From an uncultured Bacteroidota bacterium (GTDB lineage: Bacteria > Bacteroidota > Bacteroidia > Flavobacteriales > Flavobacteriaceae): 6,994 nucleotides of DNA. This document shows, piece after piece, positions 1-5,508 of the stretch (its first letter is position 1; each line of letters begins with the position of its first letter). The position numbers were made by a program, and so were the translations under genes. Below the pieces are notes generated by a model. That model saw only the letters and a program-made list of their open reading frames with translations. It was not told where the DNA came from and searched no databases. The DNA is taken from the NCBI GenBank assembly GCA_903879875.1, contig CAIRNC010000194.1:1-6994 (forward strand), written 5' to 3'.

Positions 1-57
1 CATTGAAAACAAGCTTTAATTTTAGTGTAAAAAGCCGATTTTTCAGTAGTTATTTTT
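1..57. other. Left edge: downstream of menC, possible start of the next minus-strand gene
   Basis: This short stretch follows the menC stop on the minus strand. Positions 1-3 read CAT, an ATG on the minus strand, so a further co-directional gene could begin exactly at the window edge, 54 bp after menC. In many genomes other menaquinone genes follow menC, but nothing of the next protein is visible and the ATG may be chance. An A5...T5 pair around GCCGA (about 31-44) has no GC stem and is not a convincing terminator. Confidence 0.2.
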
Positions 58-1101
58 TTATTTTTTCAACAAATCTGCCTCCCAATCTTGATTGTTTTTA
101 TACCACAATTGACCTTCAGAAACCGTTAATGGACAGTCAAAATTATTGGTATATAAAGCACCAGTTCCTAATCCTTGAGGCATTGGATTTTGTTGTAAAA
201 AGGTCCATTGCGCAATAGCATTTAATCCAATATTACTCTCCAAAGCGGAGGTAATCCACCAGCCAATTTGATGTTTTTCGGCTAAAGAAATCCACTCTTT
301 TGTGCCTCGAAAACCACCTATAAAACTAGGCTTCAAAATGATGTATTGTGGTTTAATTTTCAACACTAATGCTTCCTTTTCTTTTAGTGAAAAGACTCCT
401 ATTAGCTCTTCATCTAATGCAATTGGAAAAGGTGTGTTTTTACACAGATATGACATACTGTCAGTGTTGTTTTTAGCGATAGGTTGTTCAATGCTATGTA
501 GTTTAAATTCAGATAATTGATTTAATTTATCTAAAGCAGTATCTAAGGAAAAAGCACCGTTAGCATCTACTCGTATTTCGACTTGTTCAGGAGTAAAATT
601 TTGACGAATAAACCGTAATAATTCCAACTCTTTTTCAAAATCAATGGCACCAATTTTCAACTTGATACAACGAAATCCAGCAGCCAGTTTTTCGTCAATT
701 TGTTGCTTCATTTCTGCAGCTTCACCCATCCAAATCAAACCGTTAATTGCGATTGATTTTGAGCCATTTGTAAAGGCACTTGGAAACAATAAAAAAGGGG
801 TTTCACTCACCAACGATTGAAACGCCATTTCGACTCCAAATTGTATCGAAGGAAACTCCAATAAAGCTTCCCAAAGTTGTTTTTCGCCAAGGTGAATATT
901 GGCGCAAGTCCAAGCCAATTTTTCTTCATAATCAGGTCGATCATCACAGCTCAATCCTCTAAGAATGCCACACTCCCCAATTCCGATTTTACCGTCTTTT
1001 TCCAGCACAATAAACCAGGTTTCTTTTTCGGTCAAAACACCTCTTGAAGTGCCTGATGGTTTTTTGAAATGAAGTTGATATTTATGATAACTTGCTTTCA
1101 T
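58..1101 (-). CDS. menC: o-Succinylbenzoate synthase, enolase superfamily
   Basis: This 347-residue protein should dehydrate 2-succinyl-6-hydroxy-cyclohexadiene-1-carboxylate (SHCHC) to o-succinylbenzoate, a cytoplasmic step of menaquinone synthesis, the main respiratory quinone route in Bacteroidota. The enolase-superfamily order is complete. An N-terminal capping domain (about 1-115) precedes the barrel. The barrel has the KxK pair K147/K149 in IKLKI, metal ligands D179 (RVDANG), E205 (SIEQP) and D230 (ALDEE), the opposite-face lysine K257 (ILKPS), and a TSALES motif at 284-289. Length fits the family. MKASYHKYQLHFK is a natural start for the capping domain. The exported TPR gene ends 49 bp upstream on the same strand; no -7 box is obvious in that gap, so read-through transcription is plausible. 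The main alternative is a dipeptide epimerase or N-acylamino acid racemase, which share the fold and catalytic residues; the short divergent form and SALES motif favour MenC. Confidence 0.85.
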   Translation of the reverse strand: MKASYHKYQLHFKKPSGTSRGVLTEKETWFIVLEKDGKIGIGECGILRGLSCDDRPDYEEKLAWTCANIHLGEKQLWEALLEFPSIQFGVEMAFQSLVSETPFLLFPSAFTNGSKSIAINGLIWMGEAAEMKQQIDEKLAAGFRCIKLKIGAIDFEKELELLRFIRQNFTPEQVEIRVDANGAFSLDTALDKLNQLSEFKLHSIEQPIAKNNTDSMSYLCKNTPFPIALDEELIGVFSLKEKEALVLKIKPQYIILKPSFIGGFRGTKEWISLAEKHQIGWWITSALESNIGLNAIAQWTFLQQNPMPQGLGTGALYTNNFDCPLTVSEGQLWYKNNQDWEADLLKK

Positions 1102-1150
1102 TTTTAGGGTTGTTGGATAACGGTTTTTGGTTGTTGTTTTTTATTGGAAA

Positions 1151-2362
1151 TTAATCTTTCAAAACATTCAAAATACGATCGAAATCTTCGTTTTGAATGT
1201 TTGCTTTTCGGAATGCTTCGAAATCCGATTGGGTTTTGTCAATCCAACTTTGTTGGGCAGTTACATTTTGCAATTTGTATTTTTTGTGAAGTTCTTTTGC
1301 TTTTCGGAATTCGTCGTGAAGCAAGTAAGCATGCGCCAAGTTGAGCTGAATTAACAGTTCAGAACTGTCTAATTTTTCGCCCTCGGTTAATGCTTTAATG
1401 GCTTTTTCATATTGTTTTGAAAACAAGTAATAGGTTGCTAGTCCATTATAATCAAGGGCTGTGGCATTTCCATTATCAATAACCCCTATTTTTAGCAATT
1501 CGATAGCTTCGGTATATTTTTTCTTTTTAAAATAGTTATTGGCATCGGCTCTAATATTGTCTAAAATAGGTTTATTGGCTGGTTTTTCAGTAAGACAAGC
1601 ATTGCCAAAATCCCTGAAAGTTTTGGATTTTTCAACCGCCAATAGCTTTTGAAATTCAGGATAGCGGTAAGTGGCTTGAAATTTTTCTAGAATACAAACG
1701 CAAAAATCGTCTGAATTGATCATTCGTTTTACCAAATCAGATGTTTTAGTGAGATTGATTATTGCTTTTTTGTTGTCGGCAGTCCAACCTCTGCTGGCTT
1801 TATTATCGACCCACGGCACGACTTCGAGTACAATTTTTTGATTCATCAACCAATTGTTGCTTTCAAAACCAAACCACATGGCGGTTGTCGCTTGTTTTAA
1901 GCAGGGTGTATTGTCTAAAGAAAGGAGTTTGGCATCTTTGCTCACGGGATTGTTTTGAAACCAACAGGCTTTATCCATTTTGCCATCGGTTTGATAGCTT
2001 GTCGCCAACGCACTACTAGAAAATACGGCATATTTGCATTTGTCTTCGCCAGACACTTTCGATACTAAAAAAACCGCTCCAGCAGAACCTTGACTGATTC
2101 CTGTTGGGTCTGGAATGGCTTTTAAAATCGAAACCAAATTATTCGCCAATTGTTGGTTTTGGTCCAAAAGGGTGATGCGATAAACCACTTCAGTTGTGCC
2201 TACAGGAAAATCCTCGGTTTTAACAACGATTCTGTTTCCTGCCCCAACAATGATTTCTTTACTCGTTGCTCGATCTTTGTCCCAATAACCATCGGGTTGC
2301 GCCCAAAGATTTTGAGCAAAAAAGGTAATTATAAATAAGAATGCGATTGTTTTTAGGTTCAT
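1151..2362 (-). CDS. Exported tetratricopeptide-repeat protein with a cysteine-containing N-terminal domain
   Basis: This 403-residue protein starts with a clear signal peptide: basic MNLK, a hydrophobic core, and a likely signal peptidase I site after LWA (residue 21). It is therefore periplasmic or secreted. Residues about 30-260 form a region I do not recognise, with six cysteines (109, 133, 154, 221, 223, 256) that could form disulfides after export; 221 and 223 make a CVC. Residues about 271-363 hold roughly three TPR helix pairs, recognisable by ANNYFKKKKYTEAIELL, LATYYLFSKQYEKAIKAL and LAHAYLLHDEFRKAKEL, followed by a charged helical tail. TPRs usually mediate protein-protein contacts, so a scaffold or envelope-complex role is possible, but nothing names the partner. 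It precedes menC by 49 bp, with no functional link apparent. The start is well supported because the signal peptide begins directly at this ATG. A leftward promoter candidate lies about 56 bp upstream. Confidence 0.85.
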   Translation of the reverse strand: MNLKTIAFLFIITFFAQNLWAQPDGYWDKDRATSKEIIVGAGNRIVVKTEDFPVGTTEVVYRITLLDQNQQLANNLVSILKAIPDPTGISQGSAGAVFLVSKVSGEDKCKYAVFSSSALATSYQTDGKMDKACWFQNNPVSKDAKLLSLDNTPCLKQATTAMWFGFESNNWLMNQKIVLEVVPWVDNKASRGWTADNKKAIINLTKTSDLVKRMINSDDFCVCILEKFQATYRYPEFQKLLAVEKSKTFRDFGNACLTEKPANKPILDNIRADANNYFKKKKYTEAIELLKIGVIDNGNATALDYNGLATYYLFSKQYEKAIKALTEGEKLDSSELLIQLNLAHAYLLHDEFRKAKELHKKYKLQNVTAQQSWIDKTQSDFEAFRKANIQNEDFDRILNVLKD

Positions 2363-2388
2363 TTTGTTTTTGTATTAAGCTTTTCTAT

Positions 2389-2404
2389 ACTTTTTTAAAA
2401 AAGT
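2389..2404. repeat. Perfect 16-bp AT palindrome in the TPR gene leader
   Basis: ACTTTTTTAAAAAAGT reads identically on both strands. It lies 27 bp before the TPR start codon, inside the leader expected from the promoter candidate at 2418-2425. T6A6 tracts bend or stiffen DNA, and as RNA it could form only a weak A/U hairpin. It may be an operator half, a weak attenuator, or chance in AT-rich DNA. Confidence 0.5.
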
Positions 2405-2407
2405 GTA

Positions 2408-2421
2408 TTTGCAATTGCAAA
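2408..2421. promoter_or_regulatory. Perfect 14-bp palindrome overlapping the leftward -7 box, candidate operator
   Basis: TTTGCAATTGCAAA is an exact palindrome. Its right end overlaps the minus-strand TAGTTTTG box (2418-2425) by four bases, a good position for a dimeric repressor site or for DNA covering the transcription start. No regulator is identified and the role is inference. Confidence 0.35.
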
Positions 2422-2425
2422 ACTA
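2418..2425 (-). promoter_or_regulatory. Candidate Bacteroidota -7 box for the TPR gene
   Basis: On the minus strand the sequence reads TAGTTTTG, an exact match to the Bacteroidota -7 consensus TAnnTTTG, 55 bp before the TPR start codon. No clear TTTG or TTG is found 19-21 bases upstream, so the -33 half is weak or absent. Transcription would begin a few bases downstream, around 2411, giving a leader of about 50 nt. Confidence 0.45.
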
Positions 2426-2501
2426 TTCAATTTTTGTGAAAATAGGCTCATCTGGAATAGGTCATTATTAAGCATTTGAGCCTTTTTCTTGTTCTTTACT
2501 A

Positions 2502-2729
2502 CATTCCGCTTCCGTTTTGCCTCTTGTCGTCAGGTCTTTACTTCTTGCTGTCAGGTCTTTGGTTGTTGCTGTCAGTTCTTTGGTTGTTGCTGTCAGTTCT
2601 TTACCTCTTGTCGTCGATTAGTTGGTTCTTGTCGCTGGCGACAAGCCTCAACTGGGTAGCGACAAGCATTAACTAGGTAACGACAAGCACCAACTAAGTA
2701 ACGACAAGAAGTAACTAAACGGCGGAAAG
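2502..2729. repeat. Inverted array of contiguous 21-bp units around a central palindrome
   Basis: The left half contains six 21-bp units starting at 2502, 2523, 2544, 2565, 2586 and 2607, then a partial unit at 2628. Most begin CTTGTCG or (C/G)TTGCTG and end in TTTACTT, TTTGGTT or TTGGTT. The right half is the reverse complement type: units start at 2646, 2667, 2688 and 2709 and end in CGACAAG or GGCGGAAAG. Units abut with no spacers. Neighbouring copies differ by a few bases; the units at 2544 and 2565 differ at two positions. The inner copies of both halves share CTTGTCG...TTAGTTGGT when read in one orientation. The outermost unit on each side has CCGC/GCGG in place of GTCG/CGAC, so divergence also looks mirrored. 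The halves could fold into an imperfect long hairpin or cruciform. The array lies between two divergent promoter candidates. I recognise no named family. Confidence 0.85.
2628..2645. repeat. Central palindrome of the 21-bp array
   Basis: CTTGTCGC and GCGACAAG are exact reverse complements separated by only TG (2636-2637). This is the point where unit orientation switches, and it would be the apex of any cruciform or RNA hairpin formed by the two halves. Confidence 0.8.
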
Positions 2730-2789
2730 CCATAAAACGGTGCAGTAACAACATTCAGAAGAACATTAAAGCAATAAATAGGGTGTTGA

Positions 2790-2822
2790 TTTGATGGTTT
2801 TGATTGTAATTTTATATATTTG
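2790..2822 (+). promoter_or_regulatory. Candidate Bacteroidota promoter for the three-gene operon
   Basis: TATATTTG at 2815-2822 matches the Bacteroidota -7 consensus TAnnTTTG. TTTG at 2790-2793 lies 21 bases upstream, within the usual spacing for the -33 element. Transcription would start around 2828-2830, leaving a leader of about 135 nt before the PsiE-like start codon. TTGAT occurs three times around and after the -33 element (2786, 2791, 2800), which could be an operator or chance. Confidence 0.55.
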
Positions 2823-2840
2823 AAAAAAATACGCTATCCA

Positions 2841-2890
2841 GTAGTGACTATACATCCCAAATTGGGTAGATTGTCGCTACTTTGTAGTAG
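2841..2890 (+). other. Structured leader with nested inverted repeats and a diverged 21-bp unit
   Basis: GTAGTGAC (2841-2848) can pair with GTCGCTAC (2873-2880) with one G-U wobble. Between them lies the odd-centred palindrome CCCAAATTGGG (2856-2866), so a two-level stem-loop is possible in the predicted leader RNA. Positions 2870-2890 also resemble a unit of the upstream array: TTGTCGCTACTT matches the reverse complement of the array's right-hand unit type over 12 bases, and about 16 of 21 positions agree with a composite unit. CCCAAATTGGGTAG resembles the start of the unit at 2646. No known riboswitch is recognised. Confidence 0.4.
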
Positions 2891-2962
2891 AGTATAAATG
2901 AGTTGGCTGTAATTTTTAGAAATCAGAATGATAATCAGTAATATTAATTTGAAAATAAAACT

Positions 2963-3373
2963 ATGAAAAAAGACAAGATTATATCGAAAACAGAGGATTT
3001 AGTTTATTTAATCTTATCCATTCTTGCCATACTATTTATAATTATTGAAACAATCGACTTAATTTATATTTTTTATATAGAGGTGATTAGATTTTCATTT
3101 TCAAGTGAAAGACCTTTGAGCCTTGCTGGTGTTCCGATTTTCTTTAATATCTTAATTACCCTTGAAATCTTAGAAACTTTTAAAAATCATCACAATACTA
3201 TTTTAAGTAAAGTTAAAATCATACTATTGATTGCAATAACGGCAATAGTAAGAAAAGTTATTACATTGGATATCAAGCACTCCGAATATTTACTATTAGT
3301 TGGCATAGCGATATTAATAATGTCTTTTTGTTTGGGATATTATTTTTTATCAAAGAAAGAAAATGTTGAATAA
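2963..3373 (+). CDS. PsiE-family (phosphate-starvation-inducible) inner-membrane protein
   Basis: This 136-residue protein has four predicted membrane helices at about 12-40, 55-73, 84-104 and 108-129, with a lysine-rich N-terminus and a short charged tail. The third segment, ending in AIVRKVITLDIK (94-105), and the preceding LITLEILETFKN (64-75) match the pattern I associate with PsiE (Pfam PsiE, named from an E. coli gene induced by phosphate limitation). The biochemical function of the family is unknown, and no Pho box can be assigned here because that regulon is poorly defined in Bacteroidota. It is the first gene of a likely operon: the hydrolase start follows its stop by 34 bp. The ATG is preceded by an A-rich stretch rather than a Shine-Dalgarno site, as usual in this phylum. 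The family call rests on motif recognition, and a generic four-helix protein cannot be excluded. Confidence 0.7.
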   Translation: MKKDKIISKTEDLVYLILSILAILFIIIETIDLIYIFYIEVIRFSFSSERPLSLAGVPIFFNILITLEILETFKNHHNTILSKVKIILLIAITAIVRKVITLDIKHSEYLLLVGIAILIMSFCLGYYFLSKKENVE

Positions 3374-3407
3374 TCATCCAAAATATTTACCCTTAAAACT
3401 AAATCAA

Positions 3408-4529
3408 ATGAAAAATACATTTAAAAAAATTACCGCTCTTACTTTAGCATTTCTTATGTTTAGTACCAGCGTTTCTCCGTGTACAGGAATTACATTAAAA
3501 TCCAACGATGGTGGATTTGTCGTTGCAAGAACAGTCGAATGGGCACTTAACGATGCGCAACACAATAAGATTTTAGTTGTACCTCGCAACAAAAAATTTA
3601 CAGGTCAAACTCCTGAGGGCTACAACGGTAAAAAATGGAATGGGAAATATGGCTTTGTAACACTTACAGCATATGGTCAACCATACGGACCAGATGGATT
3701 AAATGAAGAAGGATTATATGTTGGTGTATATTATTTACCCGATTTTGCTGAATATGCCATTTATAATAGTACAAAAGCTGAAAATTCAATGAGTGTAGGC
3801 GACTTAATGCAGTGGATGTTATCATCGTTTAAAACAGTTGACGAAATTATTGCCAATCTAAAAAATGTCATAATAGTAAATGTAGACAATAAAGAGTTTG
3901 GAGGTGCAGCACTACCTTTCCATTTCAAAATTGTTGATCCAAGTGGTAATAGTAAAATAATTGAAATCGTGAATAATGGTGAAGTAAAAATATATGATCC
4001 CTACATTGGTGTAATAACAAATTCGCCTACTTACGATTGGCATTTAATTAATCAAAGAAATTATCTCAACCTATCAACAAATCCGAATGGTCCATTGAGT
4101 TTTGACGGGTACACTTTAAAACCATTAGGTGGCGGTTCCGGGTTGTTAGGCTTACCAGGTGATTTTACTCCTGCTTCAAGATTTGTAAGAGCCGCAGCAT
4201 TTACTGCCTCTTGTCGTCCATTAGAAACTACATTAGATGCCGTCTTCGAATCCTTTAGAATATTAGATAATTTTAACATACCATTAGGCGCTCAAGTTCC
4301 GAAAGACCATTTACCAACTGATATAGTTAGTGCAACTCAAGTTACTTCTGCATCTGATTTGAAAAATAAAATATACTATTACCACACAATGTGGAATAGA
4401 CAAATAAGAAAGATTGATTTAAAAGCGATTGATTTTGCTACAGTAAAAGAGCAAATAATTGATGATGATATAACTAAAACAAATACTGTTAAAGATGTAA
4501 CTCCAAAATTGAATAGTAAAAAGAAATAA
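3408..4529 (+). CDS. Exported linear-amide C-N hydrolase (choloylglycine hydrolase / penicillin V acylase family, Ntn hydrolase)
   Basis: I start this gene at 3408 (373 residues). An in-frame ATG at 3363 would put 15 polar residues before the signal peptide and overlap the PsiE-like gene. MKNTFKK plus a hydrophobic stretch forms the leader, and removing it exposes the presumed nucleophile C25 (SVSPC-TGITL). Counting C25 as 1, R17 sits in ARTVEW, Y85 in VYYLP aligns with Tyr82 of penicillin V acylases (Asn in bile salt hydrolases), N181 is in ITNSPTYDW, and R234 is in TPASRFVRA. The last two sit six residues later than the canonical N175 and R228, a consistent offset. Glutamate replaces the usual aspartate at position 20, a change I believe also occurs in other Gram-negative homologues. 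The C-terminal YYYHTMWNRQIRKIDL block is intact. The enzyme should cleave an acyl-amide bond in the periplasm or outside. Substrates in the family include penicillin V, conjugated bile acids and acyl-homoserine lactones; Tyr favours the acylase side. Confidence 0.85.
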   Translation: MKNTFKKITALTLAFLMFSTSVSPCTGITLKSNDGGFVVARTVEWALNDAQHNKILVVPRNKKFTGQTPEGYNGKKWNGKYGFVTLTAYGQPYGPDGLNEEGLYVGVYYLPDFAEYAIYNSTKAENSMSVGDLMQWMLSSFKTVDEIIANLKNVIIVNVDNKEFGGAALPFHFKIVDPSGNSKIIEIVNNGEVKIYDPYIGVITNSPTYDWHLINQRNYLNLSTNPNGPLSFDGYTLKPLGGGSGLLGLPGDFTPASRFVRAAAFTASCRPLETTLDAVFESFRILDNFNIPLGAQVPKDHLPTDIVSATQVTSASDLKNKIYYYHTMWNRQIRKIDLKAIDFATVKEQIIDDDITKTNTVKDVTPKLNSKKK

Positions 4530-4551
4530 AACTTAACTTAACTTATAAAAA

Positions 4552-5328
4552 ATGTCATATTTAAACGAAATAGCTGCTTGGAAAATATCAACTTTTATAT
4601 TTCTATTAGTGCTAACTTCAACTTTACTTGGTAGTATCGTTGGAAAATCAAAAAAGAAAAAAGGAGAATATTTGACAGATTCAAGTAATGTGTATGGTTC
4701 ACTTTTTGGTTTATTAGCACTAATATTAGCCTTTACATTTAGTATGAGTATAGACAGATATGACACTCGTAGACAAATTATTATTCAGGAATCAAACACA
4801 ATTAGCACAGCTTTACTTCGTGCGGACTTGTATCCAGAAAACGAACGTTTATTGTTTAGAAGTGATTTTAAAAAATATATTGAAACCCGAATAAATTATT
4901 TTAAAGTTGGCTTTGACTCAAAAAAACGAGAGCAGGTGAATATAATTAGCCGCTCTTTATCCAATGCATTGTGGAATAGAGCTACTAGACTTTCACACAA
5001 TTATTCAAATACTGATGCAACTCGACAAATGATTCCAGCATTGAATGAAATGTTTGATATTACCACAACGAGATTGGCTGCTGTAAATGCAAAAGTTCCC
5101 GATAGTATTATTTTGTTAGTCTTTCTCTTAGCATTTATAATTTCTTTTTTCTCTGGTTATTCATCAACTTTAAAAGGAAACGTAGATTGGTTTGGCAATC
5201 TTTGCTTTGCTGCAATGATTTCACTAACAGTATTTTTTATTTTGGATTTAGATAGACCTTATAGAGGTTTAATAACATTAGATCAATCAAATAATAGTAT
5301 AATTGAATTACTAAATTATTTCAATTAA
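4552..5328 (+). CDS. DUF4239 (bestrophin-like) membrane protein
   Basis: This 258-residue protein shows the layout of the DUF4239 family: two N-terminal helices (about 13-31 and 47-66), a long soluble middle of about 115 residues, and two C-terminal helices (about 184-203 and 215-232). The recognisable signatures are LLALILAFTFSMSIDRYDTRRQ (54-75), the following IIQESNTISTALLRADL (77-93), LAAVNAKVPDSI before helix three, and ILDLDRPYRGLI after helix four. The family has been compared with bestrophin anion channels, but no function is established to my knowledge. It begins 22 bp after the hydrolase stop, so it is very likely cotranscribed. No regulatory or export partner can be deduced. The middle domain is rich in Arg and Asn and carries no catalytic motif that I recognise. 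It is the last gene of the run; 180 bp of noncoding DNA follow. Confidence 0.75.
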   Translation: MSYLNEIAAWKISTFIFLLVLTSTLLGSIVGKSKKKKGEYLTDSSNVYGSLFGLLALILAFTFSMSIDRYDTRRQIIIQESNTISTALLRADLYPENERLLFRSDFKKYIETRINYFKVGFDSKKREQVNIISRSLSNALWNRATRLSHNYSNTDATRQMIPALNEMFDITTTRLAAVNAKVPDSIILLVFLLAFIISFFSGYSSTLKGNVDWFGNLCFAAMISLTVFFILDLDRPYRGLITLDQSNNSIIELLNYFN

Positions 5329-5408
5329 ATGCTATAAAACTACTGCCAACAGGCGTCAAAATCAATCGCTAGTTTTCGGTTCATTGTTCGTTTTATTTTC
5401 CTATTTTC

Positions 5409-5430
5409 GTTTTCTCCTAGTGGAGAAAAC
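5409..5430. repeat. Perfect 9-bp inverted repeat with TAGT loop
   Basis: GTTTTCTCC (5409-5417) and GGAGAAAAC (5422-5430) are exact reverse complements around TAGT. The stem is well formed, but no T-run follows on either strand, so it is not a standard intrinsic terminator. It could still stabilise the 3' end of the operon transcript or be a protein site. Confidence 0.6.
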
Positions 5431-5435
5431 TCGGT

Positions 5436-5460
5436 CGCCAAGCCGCGAATGCTTCTGGCG
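5436..5460. repeat. GC-rich bulged hairpin next to the 9-bp inverted repeat
   Basis: CGCCA plus AGC (5436-5443) can pair with GCT (5451-5453) and TGGCG (5456-5460), leaving a two-base TC bulge and the loop CGCGAAT. It starts six bases after the previous hairpin, and the pair forms a compact structured block in a region with no gene. Confidence 0.45.
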
Positions 5461-5508
5461 CAGGAACATTGAAATCGCAACTTTTAATACAATAAATAAA
5501 ATATACTA

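Larger units (their letters stand above)
2363..2962. other. 600 bp divergent intergenic region
   Basis: No convincing gene is present between the minus-strand TPR gene and the plus-strand PsiE-like gene. In order it contains two perfect palindromes with a leftward promoter candidate (2389-2425), the inverted array of 21-bp units (2502-2729), a rightward promoter candidate (2790-2822) and a leader with nested inverted repeats (2841-2890). One open frame at 2476-2676 is only the 21-bp repeat read as a seven-codon hydrophobic repeat. Confidence 0.8.
5329..5508. other. Noncoding segment with a G/C-richer core and two hairpins
   Basis: No gene is visible. Composition changes from the AT-rich operon to a G/C-richer stretch around 5425-5475. 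It begins soon after the DUF4239 stop with ACTGCCAACAGGCGTC (5340-5355), contains two adjacent hairpins (5409-5430 and 5436-5460), and ends in an AT-rich leader before the gene at 5509. It may mark the right boundary of an inserted module. TATTTTCG at 5402-5409 is one base away from TAnnTTTG and is the best, still weak, promoter candidate for the downstream pair. Confidence 0.5.

Noticed and set aside
3..218. 71-residue plus-strand frame at the left edge
   Set aside because: It is antisense to the C-terminal part of menC and to its downstream spacer, with no supporting motif.
2476..2676. 66-residue open frame with a seven-residue hydrophobic repeat (LLSGLWL type)
   Set aside because: The heptad is a direct consequence of the 21-bp DNA repeat read in one frame. 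The repeat continues in inverted form beyond the frame, and nothing suggests translation.
2502..2729. CRISPR array
   Set aside because: Units are contiguous with no unique spacers, they diverge from one another, the orientation flips in the middle, and no cas genes are present.
2502..2729. Bidirectional transcription terminator
   Set aside because: The array lies at the 5' side of both flanking genes, and no T-runs follow the central stem.
3363..3407. Upstream ATG as start of the hydrolase
   Set aside because: It would add polar residues before a well-formed signal peptide and overlap the PsiE-like gene; the ATG at 3408 gives a normal exported protein.
5409..5430. Rho-independent terminator of the three-gene operon
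   Set aside because: The 9-bp stem is perfect, but no T-tract follows on either strand, so it is listed only as an inverted repeat.
5340..5460. Integron attC site
   Set aside because: GCCAAC resembles part of an attC core, but a matching GTTRRRY partner and the paired inner boxes could not be found, and no integrase is in the window.
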